NCBI RefSeq assembly: GCF_000720635.1
Contig: NZ_JOCF01000009.1
Span: 79,123-143,122 of the forward strand
DNA length: 64,000 nucleotides
From: Streptomyces sp. NRRL WC-3742
GTDB taxonomy: Bacteria > Actinomycetota > Actinomycetes > Streptomycetales > Streptomycetaceae
Direction of reading: 5' to 3'
Under the pieces are notes generated by a model. The model made no database searches. It saw only the letters and a list, made by a program, of their open reading frames with translations, and was not told the origin of the DNA. The translations under genes were made by a program, and so were the position numbers. This document shows, one piece after another, positions 57,601-64,000 of the stretch. Position 1 is the stretch's first letter, and each line of letters starts with the position of its first letter.

Positions 57601-57961
57601 CGGTGGCGTCGACCCGCGGGAAGCCGATCGCGGTGACCGGGCAGCCGGGCCGGTCGGTGACGAAGACGCCCCAGCGCAGCGGCGGCAGGTCCGAGGCCCC
57701 GAGGAAGGGGCGGCCGGCGGTGCGGAGCAGGGCGGCGTCCACCTGCTCGTCCCGGCGCTGCCAGAGGGTCTCGGCGGCGACCGGGTCGTTCCCGGCGTGG
57801 GGGAAGCGGACGGTGACCGACTCGAGGTCCGGGCCGCCCGTCGCGGTGAGCGCATGGGCGGCCGTCAGTACCAGGTCGGGCGCGACCAGGTACCCGGAGG
57901 CGCGCTTCCTCACCCCGTTGGCGAACCTGACCCGGACGAAGGCGAGCCGCCTGTCTGCCAC
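54605..57961 (-). CDS. Trypsin-like protease fused to STAND-type NTPase and TPR repeats
   Basis: 1118 aa from GTG 57961. Residues 20-190: trypsin-like protease with triad His36 (VLTAAHALT), Asp75 (QVDAALLR), Ser169 (GMSGAVLF). Residues 255-420: P-loop NTPase with Walker A GTGGTGKTR (287-295) and Walker B LLLVTDYAE (near 335-342). Residues 620-1100: repeated helical hairpins of TPR type (LAWALKQQWACSL; AAHFAVRHHRDRA; ARSLAFLTRYELGLNH). The plan matches ligand-sensing STAND conflict proteins, in which the C-terminal repeats sense and the N-terminal effector cuts. It sits between cbiD and cobK/M/L as an insert in the B12 cluster. Confidence 0.82.
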   Translation of the reverse strand: MADRRLAFVRVRFANGVRKRASGYLVAPDLVLTAAHALTATGGPDLESVTVRFPHAGNDPVAAETLWQRRDEQVDAALLRTAGRPFLGASDLPPLRWGVFVTDRPGCPVTAIGFPRVDATESTYDTRQLSGVIDPGTGALTHRYEVRSAQPLPPQRFPAPGATPWSGMSGAVLFHQDQDLLLGVVRTDRRPAHGSLLTATPAQALLADDGFRALLEARAGAPLLPEPIEIAHLLAPLAPDHRPLSPAGLLNAEFEVVPLHGREPEQRELRDWCRPDGPDVSVRILAGTGGTGKTRLARWLVAHMRREGWTAGQLRQNALADDTGRALSRVEGPLLLVTDYAEAEASQIRGFVEAVLARRRQRPTIRLLLVARAAGAWRTDPLLSGSWADELVRGAPVRELQPIRDGLATRRAHYRQVLRALAPQLERLPGHPLPVDETSRPAHWQAVAEIVQPPEDLADDAYGVPFNLQLSALVALLRHAPLPSADTVRQFSPATLEDALLDHESRYWAQAARRNGIAVSRELLSLAVAVATLCGAPGRREAVDTFARLSVLPAHLHVELALLVRSLYPSPSEYWGRVQPDRLSEHLGARMVLDDEDLLPEILAVASPAQQKQALIDLMRAVLAHTLAGRTATARRLLDLLGGAVEEDRACLEALTALYLAMPPGIPVLTGFEITLSRKLVRYHRARAADAPEHRADLAWALKQQWACSLTPSRPSGDLAPLEEAELILRRLAVQDPEEYLPPLARCLTSLAHALRRSGTAEKAMEAARNAVHLNTSLMTWGTGPTEEVRAAHLGDLADAVHSLALAAHVSGDRATARRLLEEAGRHYTELMRQDGDRYRGDVAAVLMDLAEDYALAGYHRLALAAAHFAVRHHRDRARHDPLASEAFLADALDVLMERQLDSARCIDLARGWTARSHGRAEPASTAWVYRTNGSTPAQAAVLRRRIGEQYPEEYLIVRARSLAFLTRYELGLNHVEAAVRHAREGVRVWRLLADRAPKGGDTDLAYVPDLSVALQLLARVHLVTGDLPRAVAAARKAVSILRRLPGGRAALVRAELADALLTLSEIRRGAAPRGDRRVHGVRPAQEALRVAHRLHREPQILNRSLYDAAFAVNRGGT

Positions 57962-58042
57962 ACGTCCCCCTGGGCCGAACGGCTCTGCCGCGTACGTGAC
58001 TTCGTGCGTGCAGGCGTCATCCCCGGACGGGCGCGGCCGAAA

Positions 58043-58783
58043 CTACCCGAGGCGCTCCAGCCAGTGCAGGGCGCCCTCCACGTCGGGGGCGACGGGCAGG
58101 CCCTCCGGGACCGGGGGGCGTTCCACGAGGACGACGGGCAGGGCGAGTTCGCGGGCGGCGGTGAGTTTGGGGGCGGTGGCGGCGCCGCCGCTGTCCTTGG
58201 TGACGAGGACGTCGACGCGGTGGGTGCGCAGCAGCGCGCGTTCGTCGTCGAGGGTGAACGGGCCCCGGTCCAGGAGGACCTCGAGCGAGGGCGGCATCGG
58301 CGGCTCGGGCGGGTCGACCGAGCGGGCGAGGAAGTGCAGGTCGTGGAGGTGGGCGAAGGCGGCGATGCCCTGGCGGCCGGTGGTGAGGAAGACGCGGTGG
58401 CCGAGGCCGGGCAGCAGGTCCGCCGCCTCGGCGAGGGAGACGGCCCGGTGCCAGCGGTCGCCGGGGGCGGGGGCGAAGCCGGGGCGGCGCAGCACGAGCA
58501 GGGGGACGCCGGTGGCGGCAGCCGCGAGGGAGGCGTTGCGGGAGATCCCGGCGGCGAAGGGGTGGGTGGCGTCCACGACGGCGTCGACGTGTTCGGCGCG
58601 CAGCCAGTCCGCCAGGCCCTCGGGGCCGCCGAAGCCGCCGATCCTCACCTCCCCGGCGGGCAGGCGGGGTTGGGCGACGCGCCCGGCGAGTGAGCTGGTG
58701 ACCCGGTGCCCGGAGGGGGCGAGCGCGGCGGCCAGCGCCCGTCCCTCCGTCGTCCCGCCGAGGACCAGGATGTGCCGCGTCAT
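58043..58783 (-). CDS. cobK: Precorrin-6A reductase
   Basis: 246 aa from ATG 58783, ATGA overlap with cobM. Rossmann start HILVLGGTTEGRALAAAL; VVDATHPFAAGISRNA; FLTTGRQGIAAFA; VTKDSGGAATAPKLTAAREL. NADPH-dependent reduction of precorrin-6A. Confidence 0.9.
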   Translation of the reverse strand: MTRHILVLGGTTEGRALAAALAPSGHRVTSSLAGRVAQPRLPAGEVRIGGFGGPEGLADWLRAEHVDAVVDATHPFAAGISRNASLAAAATGVPLLVLRRPGFAPAPGDRWHRAVSLAEAADLLPGLGHRVFLTTGRQGIAAFAHLHDLHFLARSVDPPEPPMPPSLEVLLDRGPFTLDDERALLRTHRVDVLVTKDSGGAATAPKLTAARELALPVVLVERPPVPEGLPVAPDVEGALHWLERLG

Positions 58784-59541
58784 GCGCCGCAGGGCTCGTG
58801 CGGGCGTTCGCGCTCCGTCGAGTAGAGGTGGCTGTCGCGGAACTGCTCGGCGGCCAGGGTGCGGCCGACGATGATGACGGCGGTGCGCACCACGCCCGCC
58901 TCCTTGACCTGCCCGGCGATGTCGGCGAGCGTGCCGCGCAGCACCAGCTCCTCGGGGCGGCTGGCCATCGCGACCACGGCGGCGGGGCAGTCGGCGCCGT
59001 AGTGGGGCAGGAGCTGCTCGACGACGTCGTCCACGTAGCCGGCGGCCAGGTGCAGCACCAGCAGGGCGCCGCTGCGGCCGAGGGTGGCGAGGTCCTCGCC
59101 CTCGGGCATGGGGGTGGCGCGCTTGGAGATCCGGGTGAGGATGACGGTCTGGCCGACGGTCGGCACCGTCAGCTCCCGCTTGAGCGCGGCCGCGGCGGCG
59201 GCGAAGGCGGGCACGCCGGGGACCACCTCGTAGGGGATACCGGCCGCGTCGAGGCGGCGCATCTGCTCGGCGACGGCGGAGAAGACGGACGGGTCGCCCG
59301 AGTGGAGCCGGGCGACGTCCTGGCCGGCGCGGTGTGCGGCGACGAGCTCGGCGGTGATCTGGTCGAGGTTGAGCTGCGCGGTGTCGATCAGGCGGGCGCC
59401 GGGCGGGCACTCGTCGAGCAGCTCGCGCGGCACCAGGCTGCCCGCGTACAGGCAGACCTCGGCGCGGGCCAGGATGCGCTGGCCGCGCAGGGTGATCAGG
59501 TCGGCGGCGCCCGGGCCGGCTCCGATGAAGTGGACGGTCAC
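58780..59541 (-). CDS. cobM: Precorrin-4 C11-methyltransferase
   Basis: 253 aa from GTG 59541, GTGA overlap with cobL. SAM-methylase fold: VHFIGAGPGAADLITLRG, VARLHSGDPSVFSAVAEQ, YEVVPGVPAFAAAAAAL, RTAVIIVGRTL. Methylates precorrin-4 at C11. Operon cobL-cobM-cobK. Confidence 0.92.
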   Translation of the reverse strand: MTVHFIGAGPGAADLITLRGQRILARAEVCLYAGSLVPRELLDECPPGARLIDTAQLNLDQITAELVAAHRAGQDVARLHSGDPSVFSAVAEQMRRLDAAGIPYEVVPGVPAFAAAAAALKRELTVPTVGQTVILTRISKRATPMPEGEDLATLGRSGALLVLHLAAGYVDDVVEQLLPHYGADCPAAVVAMASRPEELVLRGTLADIAGQVKEAGVVRTAVIIVGRTLAAEQFRDSHLYSTERERPHEPCGA

Positions 59542-60839
59542 GAGGCGTTCTCCTGAGGGGTGTCGGACGGCGCGTCGGCTCGGGCGCCGGCCGGGGTTTC
59601 GGGCGGGGTTTCGGCCGGGGTTCGGGGCTTGACGACGGACCACTGGGTGACGGGCATCGCCTGGCGCCACCCGGTGAAGCCGCCGACCGGGACGGCGTGG
59701 GCGACGGCGAGCCTGACGAGGTCCCCGCCGTGGCGCCGGTACCACTCGGCGAGCAGTGCCTCGGACTCCAGCGTCACGGTGTTGGCGACCAGCCGGCCGC
59801 CGGGGCGCAGCGCCGACCAGCAACTCTCCAGCAGGCCGGGTGCGGTGAGGCCACCGCCGATGAACACGGCGTCGGGGGCGGGGAGTTCGGCGAGCGCGGC
59901 GGGGGCGCGGCCGGAGACCACGCGCAGGCGGGGGACTCCCAGGGTGGCGGCGTTGCGGCTGATCCGCTCGGCGCGGACGGGGTCGCGCTCGACGCTGACG
60001 GCCTGGCAGTCGCGGTGGGCGCGCAGCCACTCGACGGCGATCGAGCCGGAGCCGCCGCCGACGTCCCACAGCAGTTCGCCGGGGGAGGGGGCGAGGACGG
60101 CGAGGGTGGCGGCGCGCACATGGCGCTTGGTGAGCTGGCCGTCGCTCTCGTACGCGGTGTCGGGCAGGCCCGGCACGAGGGAGTTGTGCGGTCCTTCGCC
60201 GAGCTGGACGGCGATGACGTTCAGCGGGTCGCCGGGGGTGTGCGGCCAGTCGTCGGCGCGGCCGAGGAGGCGGCGTTCGGAGGCGTGGCCGAGCTTCTCC
60301 AGCACGGTCAGGCGGGCGGCGCCGTGGCCGCGTTCGGTGAGCAGCGCGGCGACGGCGGCCGGGGTGGTGGCGTCGGCGCTGAGCACGAGCAGGCGGCGGC
60401 CGGGGTGCAGGGCCAGGGTGAGGGTGTCCAGGGGGCGGCCGACCAGGCTGACGACCTCGGTGGACTCCAGCGGCCAGCCGAGGCGGGCGCAGGCGTAGGA
60501 GACGGAGGAGGGGTGCGGCAGGAAGCGCAGCCGGTCGGGGGTGTCGACGACCTCGGTGAGGGTGCGGCCGATGCCGTAGAACATCGGGTCGCCGCTGCCC
60601 AGGACGGCGATCCGGCGGCCGTGGTGTTGGGCGAGCAGGCCGGGGACGGCGGGGCGCAGGGGGGAGGGCCAGGCGATGCGCTCGGCCTCGACCTCGCCTG
60701 CGGGGAGGAGGTCCAGTTGCCGGGTGGCGCCGAGGACCACCTCGGCCTCGCGCAGGGCGTCCCGGGAGGTGGGTGCCAGGCCGGGCCAGCCGTCGGCCCC
60801 GATCCCGACGACGGTGATCGGGGGTGGCTGCTCGGGCAC
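59538..60839 (-). CDS. cobL: Precorrin-6Y C5,15-methyltransferase, decarboxylating
   Basis: 433 aa from GTG 60839. CbiE-like first half (ITVVGIGADGWPGLAPTS; RIAVLGSGDPMFYGIG) and CbiT-like second half (PGELLWDVGGGSGSIAVEWL; AVFIGGGLTAPGLLE). The last 30 residues are a proline/threonine/alanine tail of low complexity. It methylates C5 and C15 and decarboxylates C12 acetate. Confidence 0.92.
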   Translation of the reverse strand: MPEQPPPITVVGIGADGWPGLAPTSRDALREAEVVLGATRQLDLLPAGEVEAERIAWPSPLRPAVPGLLAQHHGRRIAVLGSGDPMFYGIGRTLTEVVDTPDRLRFLPHPSSVSYACARLGWPLESTEVVSLVGRPLDTLTLALHPGRRLLVLSADATTPAAVAALLTERGHGAARLTVLEKLGHASERRLLGRADDWPHTPGDPLNVIAVQLGEGPHNSLVPGLPDTAYESDGQLTKRHVRAATLAVLAPSPGELLWDVGGGSGSIAVEWLRAHRDCQAVSVERDPVRAERISRNAATLGVPRLRVVSGRAPAALAELPAPDAVFIGGGLTAPGLLESCWSALRPGGRLVANTVTLESEALLAEWYRRHGGDLVRLAVAHAVPVGGFTGWRQAMPVTQWSVVKPRTPAETPPETPAGARADAPSDTPQENAS

Positions 60840-60933
60840 CGGGGGCTCCTCGTCGATCGGTCCTGTGTTCCCGCATTCCTGCTGGTCGGGGCAGCCTACC
60901 TGGCGGACAGAGTTCAGCGAACGAAAGGTGAAA

Positions 60934-61031
60934 GCTGTTCGCTGACATCTGTCGGTTGTGATCTGTCAGCTGTTATCCGTCGGTTGTCATCCGTCGGCTG
61001 TTATCCGTCGGCTGTCATTCGTCAGGCGTCA
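60934..61031 (-). repeat. Stop-anchored heptad array C
   Basis: On the minus strand 14 units of seven bases start at the TGA stop of the gamma-glutamylcyclotransferase gene (61031) and run to 60934 with no gap, most of the form TGACRGM, TAACAGC or CGACGGA. Beyond them an 8-bp inverted repeat (CAGCGAAC / GTTCGCTG) closes the array. It fills the space before cobL's promoter region. Confidence 0.78.
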
Positions 61032-61478
61032 GCCGTTCGCCGCCGACCAGTCCCCCGAGGCGATCAGCGCCGGCCGCTCGTGCAGCCGCGCCGCGACCAC
61101 CGGCCCGGCGAGGTACACCCACGCCTCCCGCGTCTCGCCCGTCCCGCTCCCGATCCGCACCGCGAGCCGCCGCCGCACGTACAGGCCCGTGCCGTCCTCG
61201 CGGCAGTCCTCCAGCCGGTCCAGCGAGGCGAGCGCCTGCGCGTACGCGCCGGGGCGGACGGTGATCAGCTCGCCGAGCACCCGGCGTCCGGGCGTGGAGT
61301 CCGGCACCGCGAACGGGTACCCGGGGCCCTCGTGCAGGGCGGCTCCGTCCAGTACCGCCGGCCGGACGTCCGCGCAGCGCCCGGCGAGGTGGGCGGCGTG
61401 GTTGTGCCCGCCGCTGCGCAGGGTGCCGTAGACGAAGAACGGCAGGGCGTCACCGGAGACGGACGCGACACGGGACAC
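61029..61478 (-). CDS. Gamma-glutamylcyclotransferase-like protein
   Basis: 149 aa from GTG 61478 (GGAGG upstream). Motif FFVYGTLRSGGHNH at the N-terminus is the AIG2/GGCT-fold signature, with RVLGELITVRPGAYAQALAS and a C-terminal AWVYLAGP strand. Family members cyclise gamma-glutamyl groups. The typical Glu after YVRRRLAV is not obvious, so activity is uncertain. Confidence 0.72.
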   Translation of the reverse strand: MSRVASVSGDALPFFVYGTLRSGGHNHAAHLAGRCADVRPAVLDGAALHEGPGYPFAVPDSTPGRRVLGELITVRPGAYAQALASLDRLEDCREDGTGLYVRRRLAVRIGSGTGETREAWVYLAGPVVAARLHERPALIASGDWSAANG

Positions 61479-61583
61479 GGGTGCGGACCTCCAGGGCGGG
61501 GCCGTCCACGGTACGCCCCGCACCCGTCCGGCGGTACGGGCGGTCCGGGCGGTGTCGGCGGTGCCGGCAGGTCCCGCCGCCCG

Positions 61584-62177
61584 TCACGACTGCGCGGCCG
61601 CGCGCTCGTACGTGAGCACCACGTTCCCCCGCTCGAAGATCCGGCTGTCCGTGAGCGTGAAGGCCCGCGGCTCGAAGCCCGCGCGGAACAGGGGGACGCC
61701 TTCCCCGGCCACCACCGGGTACTGCTTGACGATCAGCTCGTCGATCTCGGGCAGCAGCTGCCCCGCGAGGTCGGCGCCGCCGCAGAGCCAGATCCCGAGC
61801 CCGCCCTCCTCCCGCTTGAGCCGGCGTACCAGCCCGAGCGGGTCCTCCGAGGTGATCTCCACCTCCGGCTCCAGGGCCGGGTCGAGGGTGCGCGAGAGCA
61901 CGATCTGCCGCAGGTGCCCGTACGGGCTGGTGAGGCCGACGGCCAGCCCGGGCTCGTAGGTGCCGCGCCCCATCAGGACGGTGTCGAAGCGCTTGTTGGG
62001 CGCCTCCGCGATACCGACCGCGGCGCGCGCGGGGGTCGGGATGGTCTCCGGGTACTCGCCGAACAGCGTGGGGGCGTAGTCCTCGGTGACGAAGGGGTTG
62101 AAGAAGTCGAAGCCGCCGTTCGGGTCCGCGATGAAGCCGTCGATGGTGGCGCCGATGAGGTAGGTGAGCTTGCGCAT
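61584..62177 (-). CDS. Dihydrofolate reductase/RibD-like reductase
   Basis: 197 aa from ATG 62177. RibD C-terminal/DHFR fold: KLTYLIGATIDGFIADPNGG, RFDTVLMGRGTYEPGL, RQIVLSRTLDPALEP, GIWLCGGADLAGQLLPE. NADPH-dependent reductase of unknown substrate. Divergent from a TetR gene that likely controls it. Confidence 0.8.
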   Translation of the reverse strand: MRKLTYLIGATIDGFIADPNGGFDFFNPFVTEDYAPTLFGEYPETIPTPARAAVGIAEAPNKRFDTVLMGRGTYEPGLAVGLTSPYGHLRQIVLSRTLDPALEPEVEITSEDPLGLVRRLKREEGGLGIWLCGGADLAGQLLPEIDELIVKQYPVVAGEGVPLFRAGFEPRAFTLTDSRIFERGNVVLTYERAAAQS

Positions 62178-62240
62178 ACAGGTCCTTGGGGTCGGGGACG
62201 CGAATCGGTCGGCCGGGCAGGGCGTTTCGGCCCGCCGCGC

Positions 62241-62278
62241 CAACCACTCCAGTTAGAGTACTCCATCTGTAGTGGTTG
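62241..62278. promoter_or_regulatory. 38-bp dyad, probable TetR operator
   Basis: Outer arms CAACCACT (62241) and AGTGGTTG (62271) with an exact GAGTACTC palindrome at the centre. Located between the divergent reductase and TetR genes; GTTAGAGTACTC looks like part of a promoter. Typical for a TetR-type regulator acting on both genes. Confidence 0.55.
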
Positions 62279-62342
62279 TCCAGCCGCACGAAACTCCGGG
62301 GCCGGGAAGAGCCCCCGAACCCGTGGAAGAGAGAATCGGCCC

Positions 62343-62918
62343 ATGGTCCAGAACCCCGCCCGCCGCACCGCCCTAGCCGACGCCGCCATCGAGGTCCTCG
62401 CCCGCGAGGGCGCCCGCGGCCTCACCTTCCGCGCGGTCGACGTGCAGGCGGGCGTGCCCAACGGCACCGCCTCCAACTACTTCACCAACCGCGACCACCT
62501 GCTCAACCAGACCGCCCGGCACATCCACCACCGGCTCACCCCGGACCCGGTGATGATCGCCGAGCTGCTGCTGGCCCCCCACGACCGCGACCTGGTCAAG
62601 GCCCTGGTGCGCGACATCTTCCGCCGCATCTCCGAGGACCGCGCGGGCTACGTCGCCCTGCTGGAGCTGCGCCTGGAGGCCACCCGCCGCCCCGAACTGC
62701 GCGCCCGGCTCACCGAGGCGGTCCGGGAGGAGCTGGACGCCAACGTCGGCTACCACCTCGGCCAGGGCCTGCCGGGCGACCGGGAGACCGTCGTCGTGCT
62801 CTACCTCGCGATGACCGGCCTGATCCTCGAACACCTCACCCTCCCCGAGGTGCTCGGGACGGACGGCCTCACGGCGCTGATCGACGCGATCGTCGAGCGG
62901 ATCGTCCCGGCCGCCTGA
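62343..62918 (+). CDS. TetR family transcriptional regulator
   Basis: 191 aa from ATG 62343 after GGAAGAGAG. N-terminal HTH LTFRAVDVQAGVPNGTASNYFTN-type (helix 3 with SNYF), then a helical ligand domain ending ALIDAIVERIVP. Likely repressor of the divergent reductase gene. Confidence 0.87.
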   Translation: MVQNPARRTALADAAIEVLAREGARGLTFRAVDVQAGVPNGTASNYFTNRDHLLNQTARHIHHRLTPDPVMIAELLLAPHDRDLVKALVRDIFRRISEDRAGYVALLELRLEATRRPELRARLTEAVREELDANVGYHLGQGLPGDRETVVVLYLAMTGLILEHLTLPEVLGTDGLTALIDAIVERIVPAA

Positions 62919-63262
62919 CCGACCGGCCGCCTGACCGCCCGCCCGGCCGACCGGCCGTGTCGTGGGCGGCGGCCACCAGGCCGCCGTAACGGGCCGTCCA
63001 CGTCAGCGGGTTGGGGTCCTCGGCTCCGATCCCGGTGCGTTCGATGCCGCGCGGGAGCACCCACAGGCTGGTGCCGAGGCTCTGCTTCCGGCCCGTGTTC
63101 CGGCCGACCGGCACCGGCTGGGCGTCCCGTTGCCACGGGACGCGAGTGCACATGGCCGGAACCATAGCCGCAATTCGGACATCCGGCCCGACTGCCCCGG
63201 GCCGGTCGCCGCTGTCGCCCCCCGCCGTCGCGCCGCCCCGCGGACCGGGAAGGAAGACCGGC
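62919..63262. other. Gap of about 340 bases with one doubtful minus-strand ORF
   Basis: A minus-strand frame from ATG 63165 to beyond the TetR stop reads MVPAMCTRVPWQRDAQPV, then SLWVLPRGIERTGIGAEDPN and WTARYGGLVAAAHDT. The middle looks protein-like, but the frame ends in an arginine/serine-rich shadow of the TetR gene. It may be the remnant of a gene whose 5' part is lost. No function assigned. Confidence 0.3.
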
Positions 63263-63826
63263 TCAGAGCTCGGAGGGAGCCACTCCCGTCCACCAGTTGC
63301 CGGGCGCGTCCGGGTCGCGGCTGGTCCAGTACTCGATGATCGCGCGCTGGAACTCGGCCGCGGAGAGCACGCCGTCGCCGTCCAGGTCCAGGTGGCGGAA
63401 CGCCTCGTCGGCGTCGTCGCGCGAGAGGCCCGCGAAGTGGCCGCGCTGGAAGACGAAGAACTCGCCGGCGTCGATTGTCCCGCTGCGGTCGGCGTCCGCG
63501 ACGGTCAGGAAGGCCGTGGCGAGGGCGCCGTAGCAGTTCCGGGCGGCCTCCGGGTCGTCCGCGACGGCGGCGGTCGTGCGCAGGAACTGCTCGCGGGTGA
63601 CCTCCTCCGTGCCGACGGGCAGGCGGGACAGGTGAAGGTCCTGCCAGATTGTCAGATAGGCCCGGACGATGACGGCCTCGGCCTCCGACCCCTCGCGGTG
63701 GCCGAGCGAACGGGCCACCGACTGGCCCATCAGCATGTGGTCCCGTTCGGTGATCAGCCCGTCCCCGTCGGCGTCGAGGTGGTCGAAGCCGTGGTTGATC
63801 TTCGCGATGAGCAGATCGTCCGACAA
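63263..63826 (-). CDS. EF-hand calcium-binding protein
   Basis: 187 aa from TTG 63826, behind AAGGAGG (short gap of four bases). Three canonical EF loops: DADGDGLITERD, DADRSGTIDAGE and DLDGDGVLSAAE, each with acidic residues at 1, 3, 5 and 12. A fourth loop in the middle is degenerate. This matches calerythrin-type bacterial calcium-binding proteins, which bind intracellular calcium. Confidence 0.87.
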   Translation of the reverse strand: MSDDLLIAKINHGFDHLDADGDGLITERDHMLMGQSVARSLGHREGSEAEAVIVRAYLTIWQDLHLSRLPVGTEEVTREQFLRTTAAVADDPEAARNCYGALATAFLTVADADRSGTIDAGEFFVFQRGHFAGLSRDDADEAFRHLDLDGDGVLSAAEFQRAIIEYWTSRDPDAPGNWWTGVAPSEL

Positions 63827-63960
63827 TGTGCCTCCTTGGCGGTGACCACTGCTCACGCGCCGTCGCGCGTGCGCCACATCGCCAGCACGCTAACCTGCGG
63901 GCCCGCCCCCGCGCAGCAGAACGACGAGTGAACGGGTGCACCACTCGTTCCTGCTCGCCC

Positions 63961-64000
63961 GGCCCCGCCCGGCCCCGCCCGGCCCCGCCCGGCCCGGCCC
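63961..64000. repeat. 10-bp tandem repeat at the right edge
   Basis: GGCCCCGCCC three times in a row plus a partial variant (GGCCCGGCCC); runs off the window. It is preceded by a short hairpin (ACGAGTG / CACTCGT) at about 63922-63948. Confidence 0.6.

Noticed and set aside
54674..58693. 1339-codon open frame on the plus strand
   Set aside because: Antisense to the protease-STAND gene; no motifs and shadow composition.
60840..60933. A second cobalamin riboswitch upstream of cobL
   Set aside because: No GCCACTG core or B12 box is present on either strand there.
62869..63165. Minus-strand 98-codon ORF as a full gene
   Set aside because: It overlaps the TetR gene end, its C-terminal third is arginine/serine shadow sequence, and no clear ribosome site was found; kept only as a doubtful remnant in the gap entry.

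Overview
The window is high-GC DNA (roughly 70% or more by eye) with GTG/TTG starts, overlapping ATGA/GTGA gene junctions and strong third-position GC bias. The gene content is typical of a Streptomycetaceae chromosome (Streptomyces or a close relative such as Kitasatospora). It splits into two parts: most of a siphovirus-type prophage (left edge to about 34.7 kb) and host chromosome (about 34.7 kb to the right edge).

Prophage, 1-34.7 kb. After two small membrane or secreted-protein genes on the minus strand come an HNH endonuclease, small and large terminase, portal, MuF-type head protein, scaffold, major capsid, head-tail connectors, major tail protein, frameshifted tail chaperones, tape measure, minor tail proteins, a multidomain lysin and two holin-like genes (0.9-19.7 kb). 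The replication and early half (19.8-33 kb) carries a dNMP kinase, a Cas4-like nuclease, a Gp3-like recombination directionality factor, primase, SF3 helicase, family A DNA polymerase, endonuclease VII, a phage sigma-70-like factor and many micro-ORFs. A large serine integrase (33.1-34.7 kb, minus strand) sits against the right attachment site. That site cuts a GTP cyclohydrolase II gene: only its N-terminal 116 or so residues remain. The left attachment site and the other half of the gene lie outside the window.

Host chromosome, 34.7-64 kb: glutamate dehydrogenase, an AraC/GyrI-like regulator, a quinone-type oxidoreductase, a VOC protein and apolipoprotein N-acyltransferase. Then comes a cobalamin (B12) cluster: cobN behind a cobalamin riboswitch, cobG-cobH-cobIJ, cbiD, and cobL-cobM-cobK. 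It is interrupted by a Tat-exported metallophosphoesterase, an HTH-MurA fusion and a protease-STAND-TPR protein coupled to a DUF4913 protein. The right end holds a gamma-glutamylcyclotransferase-like gene, a RibD/DHFR-like reductase divergent from a TetR regulator, and an EF-hand protein.

Most unusual signals: (1) three intergenic arrays of 7-bp units (consensus near TGACRGM) whose first unit begins exactly at the stop codon of the upstream gene, at 37.7, 49.0 and 61.0 kb; (2) four phage late genes (major capsid, a tail protein, lysin, holin) that appear to start at ATC behind well-placed Shine-Dalgarno sequences; (3) a motif TGTTAACC-N5-GCCTCAA found four times, always upstream of phage genes in the same orientation, in a phage with its own sigma factor; (4) integration into a GTP cyclohydrolase II gene. 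All identifications come from reading the sequence; no database search was run.
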